Source: Cyclobacteriaceae bacterium (lineage in GTDB: Bacteria > Bacteroidota > Bacteroidia > Cytophagales > Cyclobacteriaceae). Taken from it: DNA of 64,000 bases. Positions 26,901 to 34,837 of this stretch are shown here, one piece after another. The stretch spans positions 186,001-250,000 of the forward strand of contig JAHBTY010000001.1 of assembly GCA_019638355.1 (NCBI GenBank), read 5' to 3'. Both the position numbers and the translations under genes were made by a program. How positions within the stretch are numbered: the stretch's first letter is position 1; every line of letters starts with the position of its first letter. The notes beneath the pieces were generated by a model that saw only the letters and a list, made by a program, of their open reading frames with translations, had not been told where the DNA came from and searched no databases.

Positions 26901-27348
26901 CGCCTTTGGTTATTACAAACGTGTTGCTGGCTAATGATTTTTTGTTGATCACTTTTTCAGCAAGTGCATCCGGATAAGTTACAATAATATTTCCATCGGG
27001 ATGTTGGCCTACTACATTCAATACCTCGGCACGCATTAAAATGTTGGCATTCTCCACCTCATCGTACTCATACGGCCGTTTGTACGACATCGGAAACAGC
27101 AACACCTCTTTTGCGCCAAGCAGTTGTTGCAAGTCGTTAATCAGGTATGCAGCTTCTTCTTTATTTTGAGTGATAAGCAAGTGCGAGGCTCGCACACTTT
27201 TATGGAGGGCAGCGAAGAGCACTGCATCCAGGCTGCCGTGAATACCCTTTACCCGAATTTTTACGGCACTGGACGTACGAATTCCCTCGGCTAATGTTTG
27301 AACCACACTATCCGCACGGAAGATGGTAAGAAAATCGTGCGCCTTCAC
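23980..27348 (-). CDS. mfd: transcription-repair coupling factor Mfd
   Basis: 1122 residues. The GTG at 27348 was chosen because it gives the usual start MKAHDFLTIFRADSVVQTL; the frame is open further upstream but with no ATG. The CarD-like RNA polymerase-interacting region (LQPGDFVTHIDYGIGKFAG) precedes the helicase motor, with Walker A GDVGFGKTE near residue 585, a DEEQ box, and RMRGRVGRS. Mfd removes stalled RNA polymerase and recruits UvrA for nucleotide excision repair. Confidence 0.96.
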   Translation of the reverse strand: MKAHDFLTIFRADSVVQTLAEGIRTSSAVKIRVKGIHGSLDAVLFAALHKSVRASHLLITQNKEEAAYLINDLQQLLGAKEVLLFPMSYKRPYEYDEVENANILMRAEVLNVVGQHPDGNIIVTYPDALAEKVINKKSLASNTFVITKGESLDLHFLEEFLHSYDFEKTDFVYEAGQFAVRGGIIDVFSYAHELPYRIELFGDEVDSIRTFDPGSQLSVDVLDKVSLMPNVQTRLVQEERQSFFDFISASTRIWIKDVELCRDVIEACFQKASGSFDKILRESGNTKVVLEPHHLFNSGELTLKSLENFTCVEFGARSFFKSATTISLSSSAQPSFNKNFELLAANLLEHQQQQYGNFIATEQPRQVERLHGIFEELHPELKFQSLEFSLREGFVDHITKVVCYTDHQIFERFYRYKQKEKFSKTKALTFRELQTLQPGDFVTHIDYGIGKFAGLEKKVVEGKEQEAIRLVFRDDDILTVSIHALHKISKYSGKDGTPPAISKLGSGEWDSKKAKVKKKVKDIAKELIDLYAKRKSAPGYAYSEDGFLQAELESSFLYEDTPDQAKATEDVKRDMQKPHPMDRLVCGDVGFGKTEVAIRAAFKAASEVKQVAVLVPTTILAMQHYRTFSERLSNMPVKIDYVSRFKTDKEIKQIIKEVKAGSVNIIIGTHRVVSKDVEFKNLGLLIIDEEQKFGVKVKDRLKELKVNVDVLTLTATPIPRTLHFSLMGARDLSIISTPPPNRQPVTTELHTYDEATIRDAVSNELRRGGQVFFVHNRVSDIEQIANTIFKLVPDARIGIAHGQMDGDKLEKVMLKFIEAEYDVLVSTNIIESGLDIPNANTIIINQAHMFGLSDLHQMRGRVGRSNKKAFCYLLTPPSSVLSSDSRKRLAALEEFSELGDGFKVAMRDLDIRGAGNLLGAEQTGFITDLGFDTYHKILDDAIQELKETEFKELFAEELSAKAKTLVMDCAIETDLEILIPDTYINNTSERLQLYATLDNIKDEQALIAFRDSLKDRFGALPESVEQLINSVRLRWVGEKLGFEKISLKNQKLRGYFVTGNDEYFKSSMFGKILAFVQSHSKRCRMKDSAGKPMVIIDSIDSVNSALEFLAPLANPVTELIPG

Positions 27349-27433
27349 TTCCAAAAAACAGGGTGCAAATATAACCAAGGTTTATAACCTATTTAGCTCC
27401 CGGCAAAGGGCAAAACCGTATTACCTTTGTTGC

Positions 27434-27619
27434 ATGTATCATTTCCGGTTATTAGTCCTGCTGATTTCGTTAACCGCTTTACTTTTTTTGGTTATAGGTT
27501 TATTTAAACCATGGTTGATGCTTTGGTGGGAAGATGTTCAGAATAGAAAGAAGGTGATTAAACTGTATGGAGGAGTTGCCTTATTTTTTTATTCCCTATA
27601 CCTGTTGTTAGGTATATAA
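27434..27619 (+). CDS. small membrane protein of unknown function
   Basis: 61 residues in two hydrophobic helices, with the sequence FKPWLMLWWEDVQNRKKVIK between them. It lies divergently to mfd (85 bp between starts). TACCTTTG (27422-27429), a match to the TAnnTTTG -7 box of this phylum, ends five bases before the ATG. A hairpin terminator follows the stop. Short two-helix proteins with this WWEDVQNR loop are, to my memory, common in Bacteroidota. Function unknown. Confidence 0.65.
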   Translation: MYHFRLLVLLISLTALLFLVIGLFKPWLMLWWEDVQNRKKVIKLYGGVALFFYSLYLLLGI

Positions 27620-27621
27620 TA

Positions 27622-27646
27622 AAACAGCCACGCAAGGTGGCTGTTT
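27622..27646. terminator. bidirectional hairpin terminator
   Basis: AAACAGCCAC (27622-27631) and GTGGCTGTTT (27637-27646) pair perfectly around a 5-base loop between convergent genes. On the minus strand it is followed by TTATTATA. Confidence 0.75.
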
Positions 27647-27666
27647 AAAATCAACAAAATAGGAAT

Positions 27667-27954
27667 TTACTTTTTGCCAACCCGGTTTACACCTTTACCA
27701 ACAGCCCACATTGGATAAGCAGATACCACATTGCCCGGTGTTGTTTCAGTTGCAGGTTTTTGCATCTTACTTTTAGCAATGGCAGGAGTGCCTACTGACT
27801 TGATGTTGGCTGCCGTGAATGATGCAAGGCTTTTGTTGCTGTAACGGTTTACATCTTTCGAAACGGGCCAGCCATTTTCGGTTGACTGAGCCATAGATGT
27901 TGAAACAATAAATACGAAAGCCACAACCGCAGAGATTTTAAGGTAGTTTTTCAT
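27667..27954 (-). CDS. small secreted protein with a duplicated W-x-V-x-K-x-V-N-R motif
   Basis: 95 residues with a Sec signal ending TSMAQ. The mature protein has WPVSKDVNRYSNK near its start and WAVGKGVNRVGKK at its end, an apparent internal duplication. The middle is Ala/Lys/Ser-rich. I do not recognise the family. It may be co-regulated with the next small secreted gene (28015-28341), 60 bp upstream. Confidence 0.55.
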   Translation of the reverse strand: MKNYLKISAVVAFVFIVSTSMAQSTENGWPVSKDVNRYSNKSLASFTAANIKSVGTPAIAKSKMQKPATETTPGNVVSAYPMWAVGKGVNRVGKK

Positions 27955-28014
27955 AGTAGGTAAATTTTGAAGTGAAAAGGATGTATAGAGGTAGATAGTA
28001 GGTAGAATCCACTC

Positions 28015-28341
28015 TTAAATCAAAAAAACCTGATTGATAATATGTGTGGGTTTGTTTTTGTTTTTTAACTGATACCGGTTTAGTGCAAGGTGTACCAAAC
28101 AATCATCCACCTGAATGGAGTTGAAGTTGGAAGAGAAGATCAAGCGGGTAACAGGCGTTACTAACGGCTTACGTACTTTTGAAAAATAGGACGCGGTAAA
28201 CGATGAAATTTGACCCTCAGCGCGTTCTTCTGTTGATTCAACTTCTTCAGCACGCAGATTGTCTGTAAAAGACGAAGACCACACCTTGGTGCTTGAGATA
28301 AGCAGGATCAACGAAAGTACAAATGAAAAAAATCGGATCAT
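28015..28341 (-). CDS. small secreted protein of unknown function
   Basis: 108 residues with a signal peptide (SFVLSLILLISSTKVWS). The mature part contains an acidic stretch (EEVESTEERAEG) and ends NQVFLI. No family was recognised. It is divergent from the thioredoxin-like lipoprotein gene, with a 136-bp AT-rich gap between them. Confidence 0.5.
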   Translation of the reverse strand: MIRFFSFVLSLILLISSTKVWSSSFTDNLRAEEVESTEERAEGQISSFTASYFSKVRKPLVTPVTRLIFSSNFNSIQVDDCLVHLALNRYQLKNKNKPTHIINQVFLI

Positions 28342-28477
28342 TAATTTTTTAAACGCAGTTGTGAGAAACTTGTTTCAAAATTACAAACAGAGAATTGTAT
28401 TAATGAAAAAGGAATAAATAATTTTGGATACATCAATTAACAATAAAAAACTTTAATTTTTTAACACATACCTTAGA

Positions 28478-28981
28478 ATGAAACCCACCTTGAAAAAAAC
28501 AGTACTGATTTTAATACTAAGCGCTTTTATTTTAAGCTGTTCGAAAGAAGAAAAGCAGCAAACGGTACCTCAACAGATTATAAACGAACTGCCTCATCTT
28601 AAATTTATTTCGGTTGACGGCACCGCTACCAGTACCCGAAACCTTGAAACACCATTGGTGCTGATCTTGTTTTTTTCAGATTGCGATCATTGTCAACGCG
28701 AAGCACAAGAGATTCAAAAGAACCTGGAGTTGTTTAAAGGCAAAAACATACAATTTATATCAGCCGAAGAAATTCCAGTTATACAAAAGTTCTCGGTTGA
28801 TTACGGCTTAAACAATGAACCCAACGTTAAGTTTGGCAGGGCTGAATCGGTTGATGTATATATGAACTTTGGTTCGATACCAACACCGGCTATTTATGTG
28901 TACGCTGCCGATAAGCGCTTGATAAAATCATTTAAGGGAGAAACTCCGGTGGCAGAAATAGCAGGGGCGTTCCGCAACTAA
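28478..28981 (+). CDS. thioredoxin-like lipoprotein
   Basis: 167 residues with a lipoprotein signal (SAFILSC). The thioredoxin fold is marked by LILFFSDCDHCQREAQEI, a C-D-H-C redox pair, and a cis-proline segment (GSIPTPAIYVY). It is probably an envelope-facing thiol-disulfide protein such as a ResA/TlpA relative. It ends 3 bp before the convergent lipoprotein gene. Confidence 0.85.
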   Translation: MKPTLKKTVLILILSAFILSCSKEEKQQTVPQQIINELPHLKFISVDGTATSTRNLETPLVLILFFSDCDHCQREAQEIQKNLELFKGKNIQFISAEEIPVIQKFSVDYGLNNEPNVKFGRAESVDVYMNFGSIPTPAIYVYAADKRLIKSFKGETPVAEIAGAFRN

Positions 28982-28984
28982 GTT

Positions 28985-30022
28985 CTAACGCTTCCTCAAC
29001 AACCACGCCCCACCAATAATTGCTGCACATGTTAAACCAATAGCCCAATAATTGGTTTTGCGTGCTTTTGCAACCAACATATAATCATTCAACAAAAACT
29101 TAACTGCCGATGGCGACCAATAGGCACTATTACCCGCAACAGAATCGGCATTGGTACTAACTATTTGCCACGGCATGTGTATGGCATGCACGTATTTGCC
29201 ATCATAAGCGGATGTAACGAAATTGATTTTTTGTTCGAGCGCGCGTTTGGATTTTATATAGCCCGGAAGCGAATCCAGGTGTACAGGAATTTGCAACGAA
29301 TCGGCAAAGCCTTGAAGAAAATTATCTTTAAGGTCTTTATCTTCTACCACCAGTTTATAGAAAGCAGCTTTACTGGTTTTTAACTTTTCAATCCAATCCG
29401 TTCCGGGCAACTCACGTTCAACAGCTTCTGTAAGCAGTGTAAAGTAGGCTTCGAAAAATGCACGGTTCCCATAATGATCTGTAATTTTTTCGTTAAGCAA
29501 TTTCAGGTATAAGCTATCGGCTGCTGTAATGGGCTTGCCTTCTGCCGGAAGGCGATTGATAAAGTGAAAATCTTCTTCGGTAAAAAAATCTGTATGCGAA
29601 AAACCGAGCCGGTTAATGGCATGGTAGGTATCGGAGTAGATGATGTAGGTAAAAAACCACCTGAATTTCTTATTGAAGGTACTGGTTACCCGAAACAATG
29701 TATCATTGGGGGCAGCAAGATGTTCGTTGGCTTCGGCTGCTGAATGGAAATGTTTTTTATAGGTAATGAATTTTTTCCCTTCGGCCGGCTTTTGTTGAAT
29801 TAGTTGCAGGCTGTCCACACGGCTCCAACTTGCAAATTGCGTACTGTCGATGTAGCGGTTAAAGCCGTGTTCAGGATTTTTATCCTTTTCATCAACCTGT
29901 AGTGTAATTTGTTTATCCAACTGCCCGTCCGGATGTACTGTAGTTTCCATCGCTACCCGGTGCTCGCACGCAGTTAGCACACAGACTGATAAGCACAAGA
30001 CCTCAATTGCTTTTACTTTCAT
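28985..30022 (-). CDS. lipoprotein with C-terminal membrane helix, unknown function
   Basis: 345 residues. The N-terminal lipobox (VLTAC) and a C-terminal hydrophobic helix (WAIGLTCAAIIGGAWLL) followed by RKR suggest anchoring at both ends. The body is rich in Phe, Tyr and Asp with no clear domain. It overlaps the anti-sigma gene by 4 bp (ATGA), so it belongs to the ECF operon and may be its output or input. Confidence 0.55.
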   Translation of the reverse strand: MKVKAIEVLCLSVCVLTACEHRVAMETTVHPDGQLDKQITLQVDEKDKNPEHGFNRYIDSTQFASWSRVDSLQLIQQKPAEGKKFITYKKHFHSAAEANEHLAAPNDTLFRVTSTFNKKFRWFFTYIIYSDTYHAINRLGFSHTDFFTEEDFHFINRLPAEGKPITAADSLYLKLLNEKITDHYGNRAFFEAYFTLLTEAVERELPGTDWIEKLKTSKAAFYKLVVEDKDLKDNFLQGFADSLQIPVHLDSLPGYIKSKRALEQKINFVTSAYDGKYVHAIHMPWQIVSTNADSVAGNSAYWSPSAVKFLLNDYMLVAKARKTNYWAIGLTCAAIIGGAWLLRKR

Positions 30023-30468
30023 AAGCCGTTGTTTTTAATCCGTTCAGTTAAACTTATAATTTTTGGTTTTCGCTCTCGCGGATGTATGATATACTCTGAA
30101 GAGTTCAGTAGGCGCTCTCCGGCATACGGTGGCTTGTGAAAAGTTTTTTCAATCAGCAACTCACTCCCCAACCAAAAGAAAAGCACAAGCGAGCCAGCAG
30201 CAAAACCAAGCCTGGCTACATTCAAAAAGCCAAATGATAAGCCCACTTTTTGCACTGGTAACGACTGCATTATTTTATGAGTTAACGCACCTGCATGCAA
30301 CGGTTTTGCGGGTACAATTTTTTTCACAACATGTTGCTCCAATTCAATCAAGTCGAGCGCTTGCGCGCAAGCCTCACAGGAAGCAGCATGTGTACGCAAA
30401 TGATTTTTTTCAGAGTCGGTTAATTGCCCGAACTGCATCAATAATTTTTCAAATTCAGCGCAACTCAT
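30019..30468 (-). CDS. anti-sigma factor (zinc-finger type)
   Basis: 149 residues. HAASCEACAQAL is the HxxxCxxC zinc-binding anti-sigma motif near residue 30. A hydrophobic segment (FAAGSLVLFFWLGSELL) at ~90-105 spans the membrane, with a short periplasmic tail. It overlaps both neighbours by 4 bp, and the ECF sigma gene lies upstream. The usual model is that it holds the sigma factor until an envelope signal is sensed. Confidence 0.85.
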   Translation of the reverse strand: MSCAEFEKLLMQFGQLTDSEKNHLRTHAASCEACAQALDLIELEQHVVKKIVPAKPLHAGALTHKIMQSLPVQKVGLSFGFLNVARLGFAAGSLVLFFWLGSELLIEKTFHKPPYAGERLLNSSEYIIHPRERKPKIISLTERIKNNGL

Positions 30469-31037
30469 AATTCAGTTATGTTTTGAACCTGATAGTGTTG
30501 TTTCAGGTATTTACCAATGGCCATGCGGGCGTGGTATAGATTGCTTTTTATTTTTTCTTCAGAAGTTTCCAGAATAGCCGAAACTTCTTCCGGTGAAAGG
30601 CCTTGCAAATCGCGCAACACAAAAATTATTTTTTGAATGTGTGGAAGTTGTGCCGCAGCCTCTTCCACGGCTTTGGTCAGCTCGAGCAACTGCATTACCC
30701 CGTCCGCACTGCCTGCGTGTATTTTACCTGTCTGTTTGGCGATATCGAGAGTCATCCTGTTTCTTTTATGATGAGCCGACTTTAGCAGATCCAAACAAAT
30801 ATTGGTTACTATGTGGTAAAGCCAGGTACTTAGTTTTATCCCGGCTTTGTAACGCGTAAGATTTTTCCATAGCCTGATAAATGTTTCCTGTGTGGCATCT
30901 TCTGCATCGTGCGGGTTGTTTAGTACCCGAAACGCAACGGCATATACAAATTGCTGGTGCGTTTCAACCAACATCCGAAAAGCTGAGCGATCGCCCGCAG
31001 CAGCTTTTTTGATAATCTCCGGTTCGGTTAATACCAT
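30465..31037 (-). CDS. ECF-type RNA polymerase sigma factor
   Basis: 190 residues from ATG 31037, chosen over an upstream start because it gives the common MxLTEPEIIKKAAAGDRSAF opening. Region 2 contains VLNNPHDAEDATQETFIRLW and TWLYHIVTNICLD. Region 4 has LRDLQGLSPEEVSAILETS and VKSNLYHAR-like IKSNLYHAR. It directs transcription of a small regulon and is paired with the anti-sigma factor downstream. Confidence 0.92.
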   Translation of the reverse strand: MVLTEPEIIKKAAAGDRSAFRMLVETHQQFVYAVAFRVLNNPHDAEDATQETFIRLWKNLTRYKAGIKLSTWLYHIVTNICLDLLKSAHHKRNRMTLDIAKQTGKIHAGSADGVMQLLELTKAVEEAAAQLPHIQKIIFVLRDLQGLSPEEVSAILETSEEKIKSNLYHARMAIGKYLKQHYQVQNITEL

Positions 31038-31163
31038 GCTAAAGTTAGGAATGATACGAGGCTGCGCAGTACTGGTAAAATGGAATTCAAAATAATTTAT
31101 CAAAGGTACTATCCCAAAATCTCAAATATTTCTTCTGAAAAACAGAAACAAATAAGACCTTGC

Positions 31164-31188
31164 TGCCGTTATTGCATCATTAACGGCA
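31164..31188. promoter_or_regulatory. hairpin right before the padR start codon
   Basis: TGCCGTTA (31164-31171) and TAACGGCA (31181-31188) are a perfect 8-bp inverted repeat. It is followed by TTTTTA and then the padR ATG at 31194. It may be an operator or an RNA structure that hides the start. Confidence 0.5.
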
Positions 31189-31193
31189 TTTTT

Positions 31194-31520
31194 ATGAAAA
31201 CCTATTTGGGTGAATTAGAAGAATTGGTGTTGCTAACCATTGCGGCTTTGGGGGAAGAAGCCTATGGGGTTTCCATCCAGCAGGATTTGGAAGAAAGATG
31301 TAATCGCAGTATCAGCATTGGGGCGTTGCATTCCACCATTACCCGACTGGAAGAAAAAGGTTTTTTGAAATCGTGGCTGGGTGGGGCCACCCAAGAGCGT
31401 GGTGGGCGCAGTAAACGTTTTTACGAAATAACACAAGCCGGAAAGAAAGCAGTTGTTGAAGCAAAGAGTGTGCGCGATGAGTTGTGGAGTCTTTCAAAGA
31501 TTAAACTTTCGGTAAAATGA
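31194..31520 (+). CDS. PadR-family transcription regulator
   Basis: 108 residues from ATG 31194. The PadR winged helix (LGELEELVLLTIAALGEEAYG, held to residues 4-24, and ALHSTITRLEEKGFLKSW) is present with the usual RRFYEIT-like RSKRFYEITQAGK wing. It overlaps the permease gene by 4 bp (ATGA), which couples the two. PadR proteins usually repress their own operon. Confidence 0.9.
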   Translation: MKTYLGELEELVLLTIAALGEEAYGVSIQQDLEERCNRSISIGALHSTITRLEEKGFLKSWLGGATQERGGRSKRFYEITQAGKKAVVEAKSVRDELWSLSKIKLSVK

Positions 31521-34111
31521 CACAGCCACCCAAACTTGCCCGTAAGATTTTTGAATGGTTTGCCGGTGCGGCTTTTGTAGAAGACCTGCTGGGTGATCTG
31601 GATGAATTGTATTTCATCCATGTTAAAACCAAATCGGCCTTTGTGGCAAAATGGCTTTATTGGAAAGCCGTACTCTCACTGATATTTTCTTATGCCCTTA
31701 AAAAACGAAAAGCAAAACGTGCCGTGAGTATGTACGCCAGTTCGCTATCAGCAGGATTGCTGCGAAATTATTTCAAAGTGGCGGTGCGCAGTTTATATCA
31801 ACACAAGTATTTTACCATGCTGAATGCATTCGGGCTGGCCGTTGGTATGTCGGTGAGTTTGTTGTTGCTGTCGCTGATCAGTTACGTGCAGACGTATGAT
31901 AATTTTCATGCCAACCGCCATAACATCTATACCATCACCAGCGAAAGAACGGAAGGCGTTGAACAATTATCGTGGGCACTGGCTCCCCATGTTTTAACTG
32001 ATAAACTAAAGGAAAACCCAAACGTGAAAGATGTGGTTCGAATTAACTCATACTTTCGCGAAACTGTAAAATTACCGCAAGGATTAATACCACTGAACGG
32101 CTACTATGTGGAGCCTAACTTCCTGGATGTATTTACCTACGAGGTAACGCAGGGAAATGCCAAGTACACCTTATCACAACCCAATCAGATTATCATAACT
32201 GAAACAGCAGCCCAAAAGATTTTTAATGCTACTGATGTAGTGGGCAAAACATTGAACCTTACCAATGGACATTTGGTAGAGATAGGTGCTGTAATGAAAG
32301 ATCGCCCAATTAATTCGCATTTTAAGTTTGAGCTGCTTGCTTCACTTTCTTCATTGCCGCAGCCACAAGCTTCCGTATCCGATCAATGGATGTATTTTGA
32401 TTTTCAATATTTATACGTGCTGCTCGAGCAAACAGCCAGCGCATCTGATTTTCAGTCTTACCTTGATAAAATTTCTGTTGAAACCTATGCAAAGCTTCCG
32501 GTTAAGGTTGCGTTTGAGTTGCAACACCTAAACGATATTGCACTGGGTCCTGATTTGCGCATGGCTATTGGCCCCAAGTGGGAAGCTTCAGGCATGATTG
32601 TGTTTGCAATTATATGCACGATGATTTTATTGCCGGCCTGCTTTAACTACACCAACATTTCAATTGCCCGCGCACTTAAACGGGCTAAAGAAATTGGATT
32701 GCGCAAAACGCTGGGCGGTGTAAAGTACCAGATATTCTTCCAGTTTATTACGGAAACGGTGGTAATAACATTCATTGCATTTATTGGGGCGCTGGTGATG
32801 TTTTATTTTATGCGTACGGAGTTTCAGAAAATGCTGGTGGCATCCAACTCACTCGATCTGAGTCTTACTGTGCGGATGGCTTTTTACTTTTTACTGTTTG
32901 CATTGGGTACTGGCCTGGTGGCTGGTGTTTTTCCTGCACTTTATTTTGGAGGATTAAACCCGATTCAAGCGTTAAAGAACAAGGCACACAAGGGTTCATC
33001 GGCTATGCGAGTACGCAAAGTGTTAACAGTGTTTCAGTTTGTACTGTCGTTTGGATTTATTCTTTCGTTGGTGGTTTTCAGCAAACAATATAAATACTCG
33101 CTCAACTTTAATTTTGGATTTACCAAAGAGAACATTGTAAATGTAGAACTACAAGGTACCCAACCACAGTTGGTAAAAAATGAATTTTCAAAACTGGCCT
33201 CAGTGCAGTCGATGGCGATGTCATCGCAGGTGATGGGCCTGGGTTATTACAATACCTGGATCAAAGATTCAGAAGAGGATTCCACGGAAGTGGCCCACAT
33301 GTATGTGGATGAGAATTACATTCCTATGTTTGGGTTAACACTCTTGGCGGGCACCAACTTTCAGGAAGAAGCAGGGTTAACCGAAAAATTTATCATCGTA
33401 AATGAAGAGTTTGTAAAGGAGTATAAGATTCCGGCACCGATTGATGCAATTGGAAAAACCTACAAGGTGGAGGGCACCGAATTGCAAGTGATAGGCGTGG
33501 TAAAAAACTTTCACTATGCACCATTACGTTACCCGATTAAAAAGTTCTTCTTTCGAAACAATCCTAAAAAATTTACCTACGCACACCTAAAGGTAAATAC
33601 AACCGATGCCTTTGCCATGTTTACCGATTTTGAAAATCAGTGGAAGAAATTGAGTCCGGAACAAAAACTCGATGCAAGTTTTTTTGAAGATGATTTGAAC
33701 GAAGGGTATTCCAACTATGTAGTTCTCTTAAAGATGGTCGGCTTTCTTGGGTTATTGGCTATTACAATTTCTATATTAGGATTGTTGGGCATGGTAGTTT
33801 ATACAGCCGAAACAAAAGCGAGGGAGGTCAGCATCCGGAAAGTGTTTGGGGCCTCGGTGCTCAATCTTAATTACCTGCTCTCGAAAGAATACCTGAAGCT
33901 GATGGTATGGGCCGTTGGTATAGGCGCCCCTGTTACGGCTTACCTGATTTACCTGGTGTTGCCGCGCATGCAATATTACAGCACCACTGTTTCGGTGTGG
34001 GATGTGCTAATCAGTATAGTCATTTTGTTGGCTTTGGGAATTGTTACAGTTTGGTCGCAAACCAATAAAGCTGCATTGGCTAATCCGGCTGATACGCTGC
34101 GCTCGGAATAA
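31517..34111 (+). CDS. FtsX/MacB-type ABC transporter permease with N-terminal prefix domain
   Basis: 864 residues. Residues 1-75 form a cytoplasmic prefix domain (RKIFEWFAGAAFVEDLLGDL) that ends in two helices before the first transporter helix at ~100. Two FtsX repeats follow, each with a MacB-like periplasmic part and paired helices, with the conserved GLRKTLGG and VSIRKVFGASV segments. About eight transporter helices are expected. No ATPase gene is near, so the partner is elsewhere. The prefix domain with PadR is a recurrent set-up in this group of bacteria. Confidence 0.85.
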   Translation: MTQPPKLARKIFEWFAGAAFVEDLLGDLDELYFIHVKTKSAFVAKWLYWKAVLSLIFSYALKKRKAKRAVSMYASSLSAGLLRNYFKVAVRSLYQHKYFTMLNAFGLAVGMSVSLLLLSLISYVQTYDNFHANRHNIYTITSERTEGVEQLSWALAPHVLTDKLKENPNVKDVVRINSYFRETVKLPQGLIPLNGYYVEPNFLDVFTYEVTQGNAKYTLSQPNQIIITETAAQKIFNATDVVGKTLNLTNGHLVEIGAVMKDRPINSHFKFELLASLSSLPQPQASVSDQWMYFDFQYLYVLLEQTASASDFQSYLDKISVETYAKLPVKVAFELQHLNDIALGPDLRMAIGPKWEASGMIVFAIICTMILLPACFNYTNISIARALKRAKEIGLRKTLGGVKYQIFFQFITETVVITFIAFIGALVMFYFMRTEFQKMLVASNSLDLSLTVRMAFYFLLFALGTGLVAGVFPALYFGGLNPIQALKNKAHKGSSAMRVRKVLTVFQFVLSFGFILSLVVFSKQYKYSLNFNFGFTKENIVNVELQGTQPQLVKNEFSKLASVQSMAMSSQVMGLGYYNTWIKDSEEDSTEVAHMYVDENYIPMFGLTLLAGTNFQEEAGLTEKFIIVNEEFVKEYKIPAPIDAIGKTYKVEGTELQVIGVVKNFHYAPLRYPIKKFFFRNNPKKFTYAHLKVNTTDAFAMFTDFENQWKKLSPEQKLDASFFEDDLNEGYSNYVVLLKMVGFLGLLAITISILGLLGMVVYTAETKAREVSIRKVFGASVLNLNYLLSKEYLKLMVWAVGIGAPVTAYLIYLVLPRMQYYSTTVSVWDVLISIVILLALGIVTVWSQTNKAALANPADTLRSE

Positions 34112-34281
34112 GTCAACCCCTGAAACGTTTCGATTATAGTAGCACTTCCTGTACGGATAATAATTCATAATCTGTTATGTTTTGAAAATAGTTTAGGGTA
34201 GCTCCGGGCGAACAGAAAACCGCGCTTCCAAAAATTGAATTTGTGGCTTACCTTCAAGCACGAAACAAACCATAAAAAATT

Positions 34282-34692
34282 ATGAAGCGATCAGCCACAG
34301 CCAATTGGAAAGGAACCGGTAAAGAAGGAAAAGGTTTAGTATCAACCGCCAGCACGGTGTTGAGCAACACCCAATACTCGTTTAACTCGCGCTTTGCGGA
34401 AGGTGTAGGCACCAACCCCGAAGAACTGATTGCGGCCGCACACAGCGGTTGCTTTGCCATGAAGTTAAGCTTTGTATTGAACGAAGCCGGTTTTACAGCC
34501 GATGACTTAACGGTGAAGTGTACGATTACATTTGAGAATGGCGCGATCACCAACTCGCACCTGGATTTAACCGCCAAAGTGCCCGGCATTACGGCCGACA
34601 AGTTTCAGGCGTGCGCAGCCGATGCCAAAGTCAATTGCCCGATTTCAAAATTGTTGAATACCGATATTACGATGGAGGCGAAGTTGGGGTAG
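34282..34692 (+). CDS. OsmC-type peroxiredoxin
   Basis: 136 residues, the family length. The two redox cysteines are seen in AAHSGCFAMKLSFVL and AKVNCPISKLL, with GVGTNPEELIAAAHS before the first. OsmC/Ohr proteins reduce organic hydroperoxides. It stands alone: 170 bp of AT-rich spacer to the permease and 145 bp to the helicase pseudogene. Confidence 0.92.
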   Translation: MKRSATANWKGTGKEGKGLVSTASTVLSNTQYSFNSRFAEGVGTNPEELIAAAHSGCFAMKLSFVLNEAGFTADDLTVKCTITFENGAITNSHLDLTAKVPGITADKFQACAADAKVNCPISKLLNTDITMEAKLG

Positions 34693-34837
34693 GGAAAGCT
34701 TAATTAGCAGACTTCACCATTGTGAATGGCGAACTGGATTGAATAGGTTATAATAAACTGATATAGGAAACCCTCTTTCTTATATTTGGTTGTTGGTCCA
34801 ATTTTTCAAAAGAACTAGTAACCAATCTTGATACAAA

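Noticed and set aside
27348-27378. TTG start for mfd at 27378
   Set aside because: The GTG at 27348 yields the usual Mfd beginning; the TTG start adds residues that do not look like Mfd.
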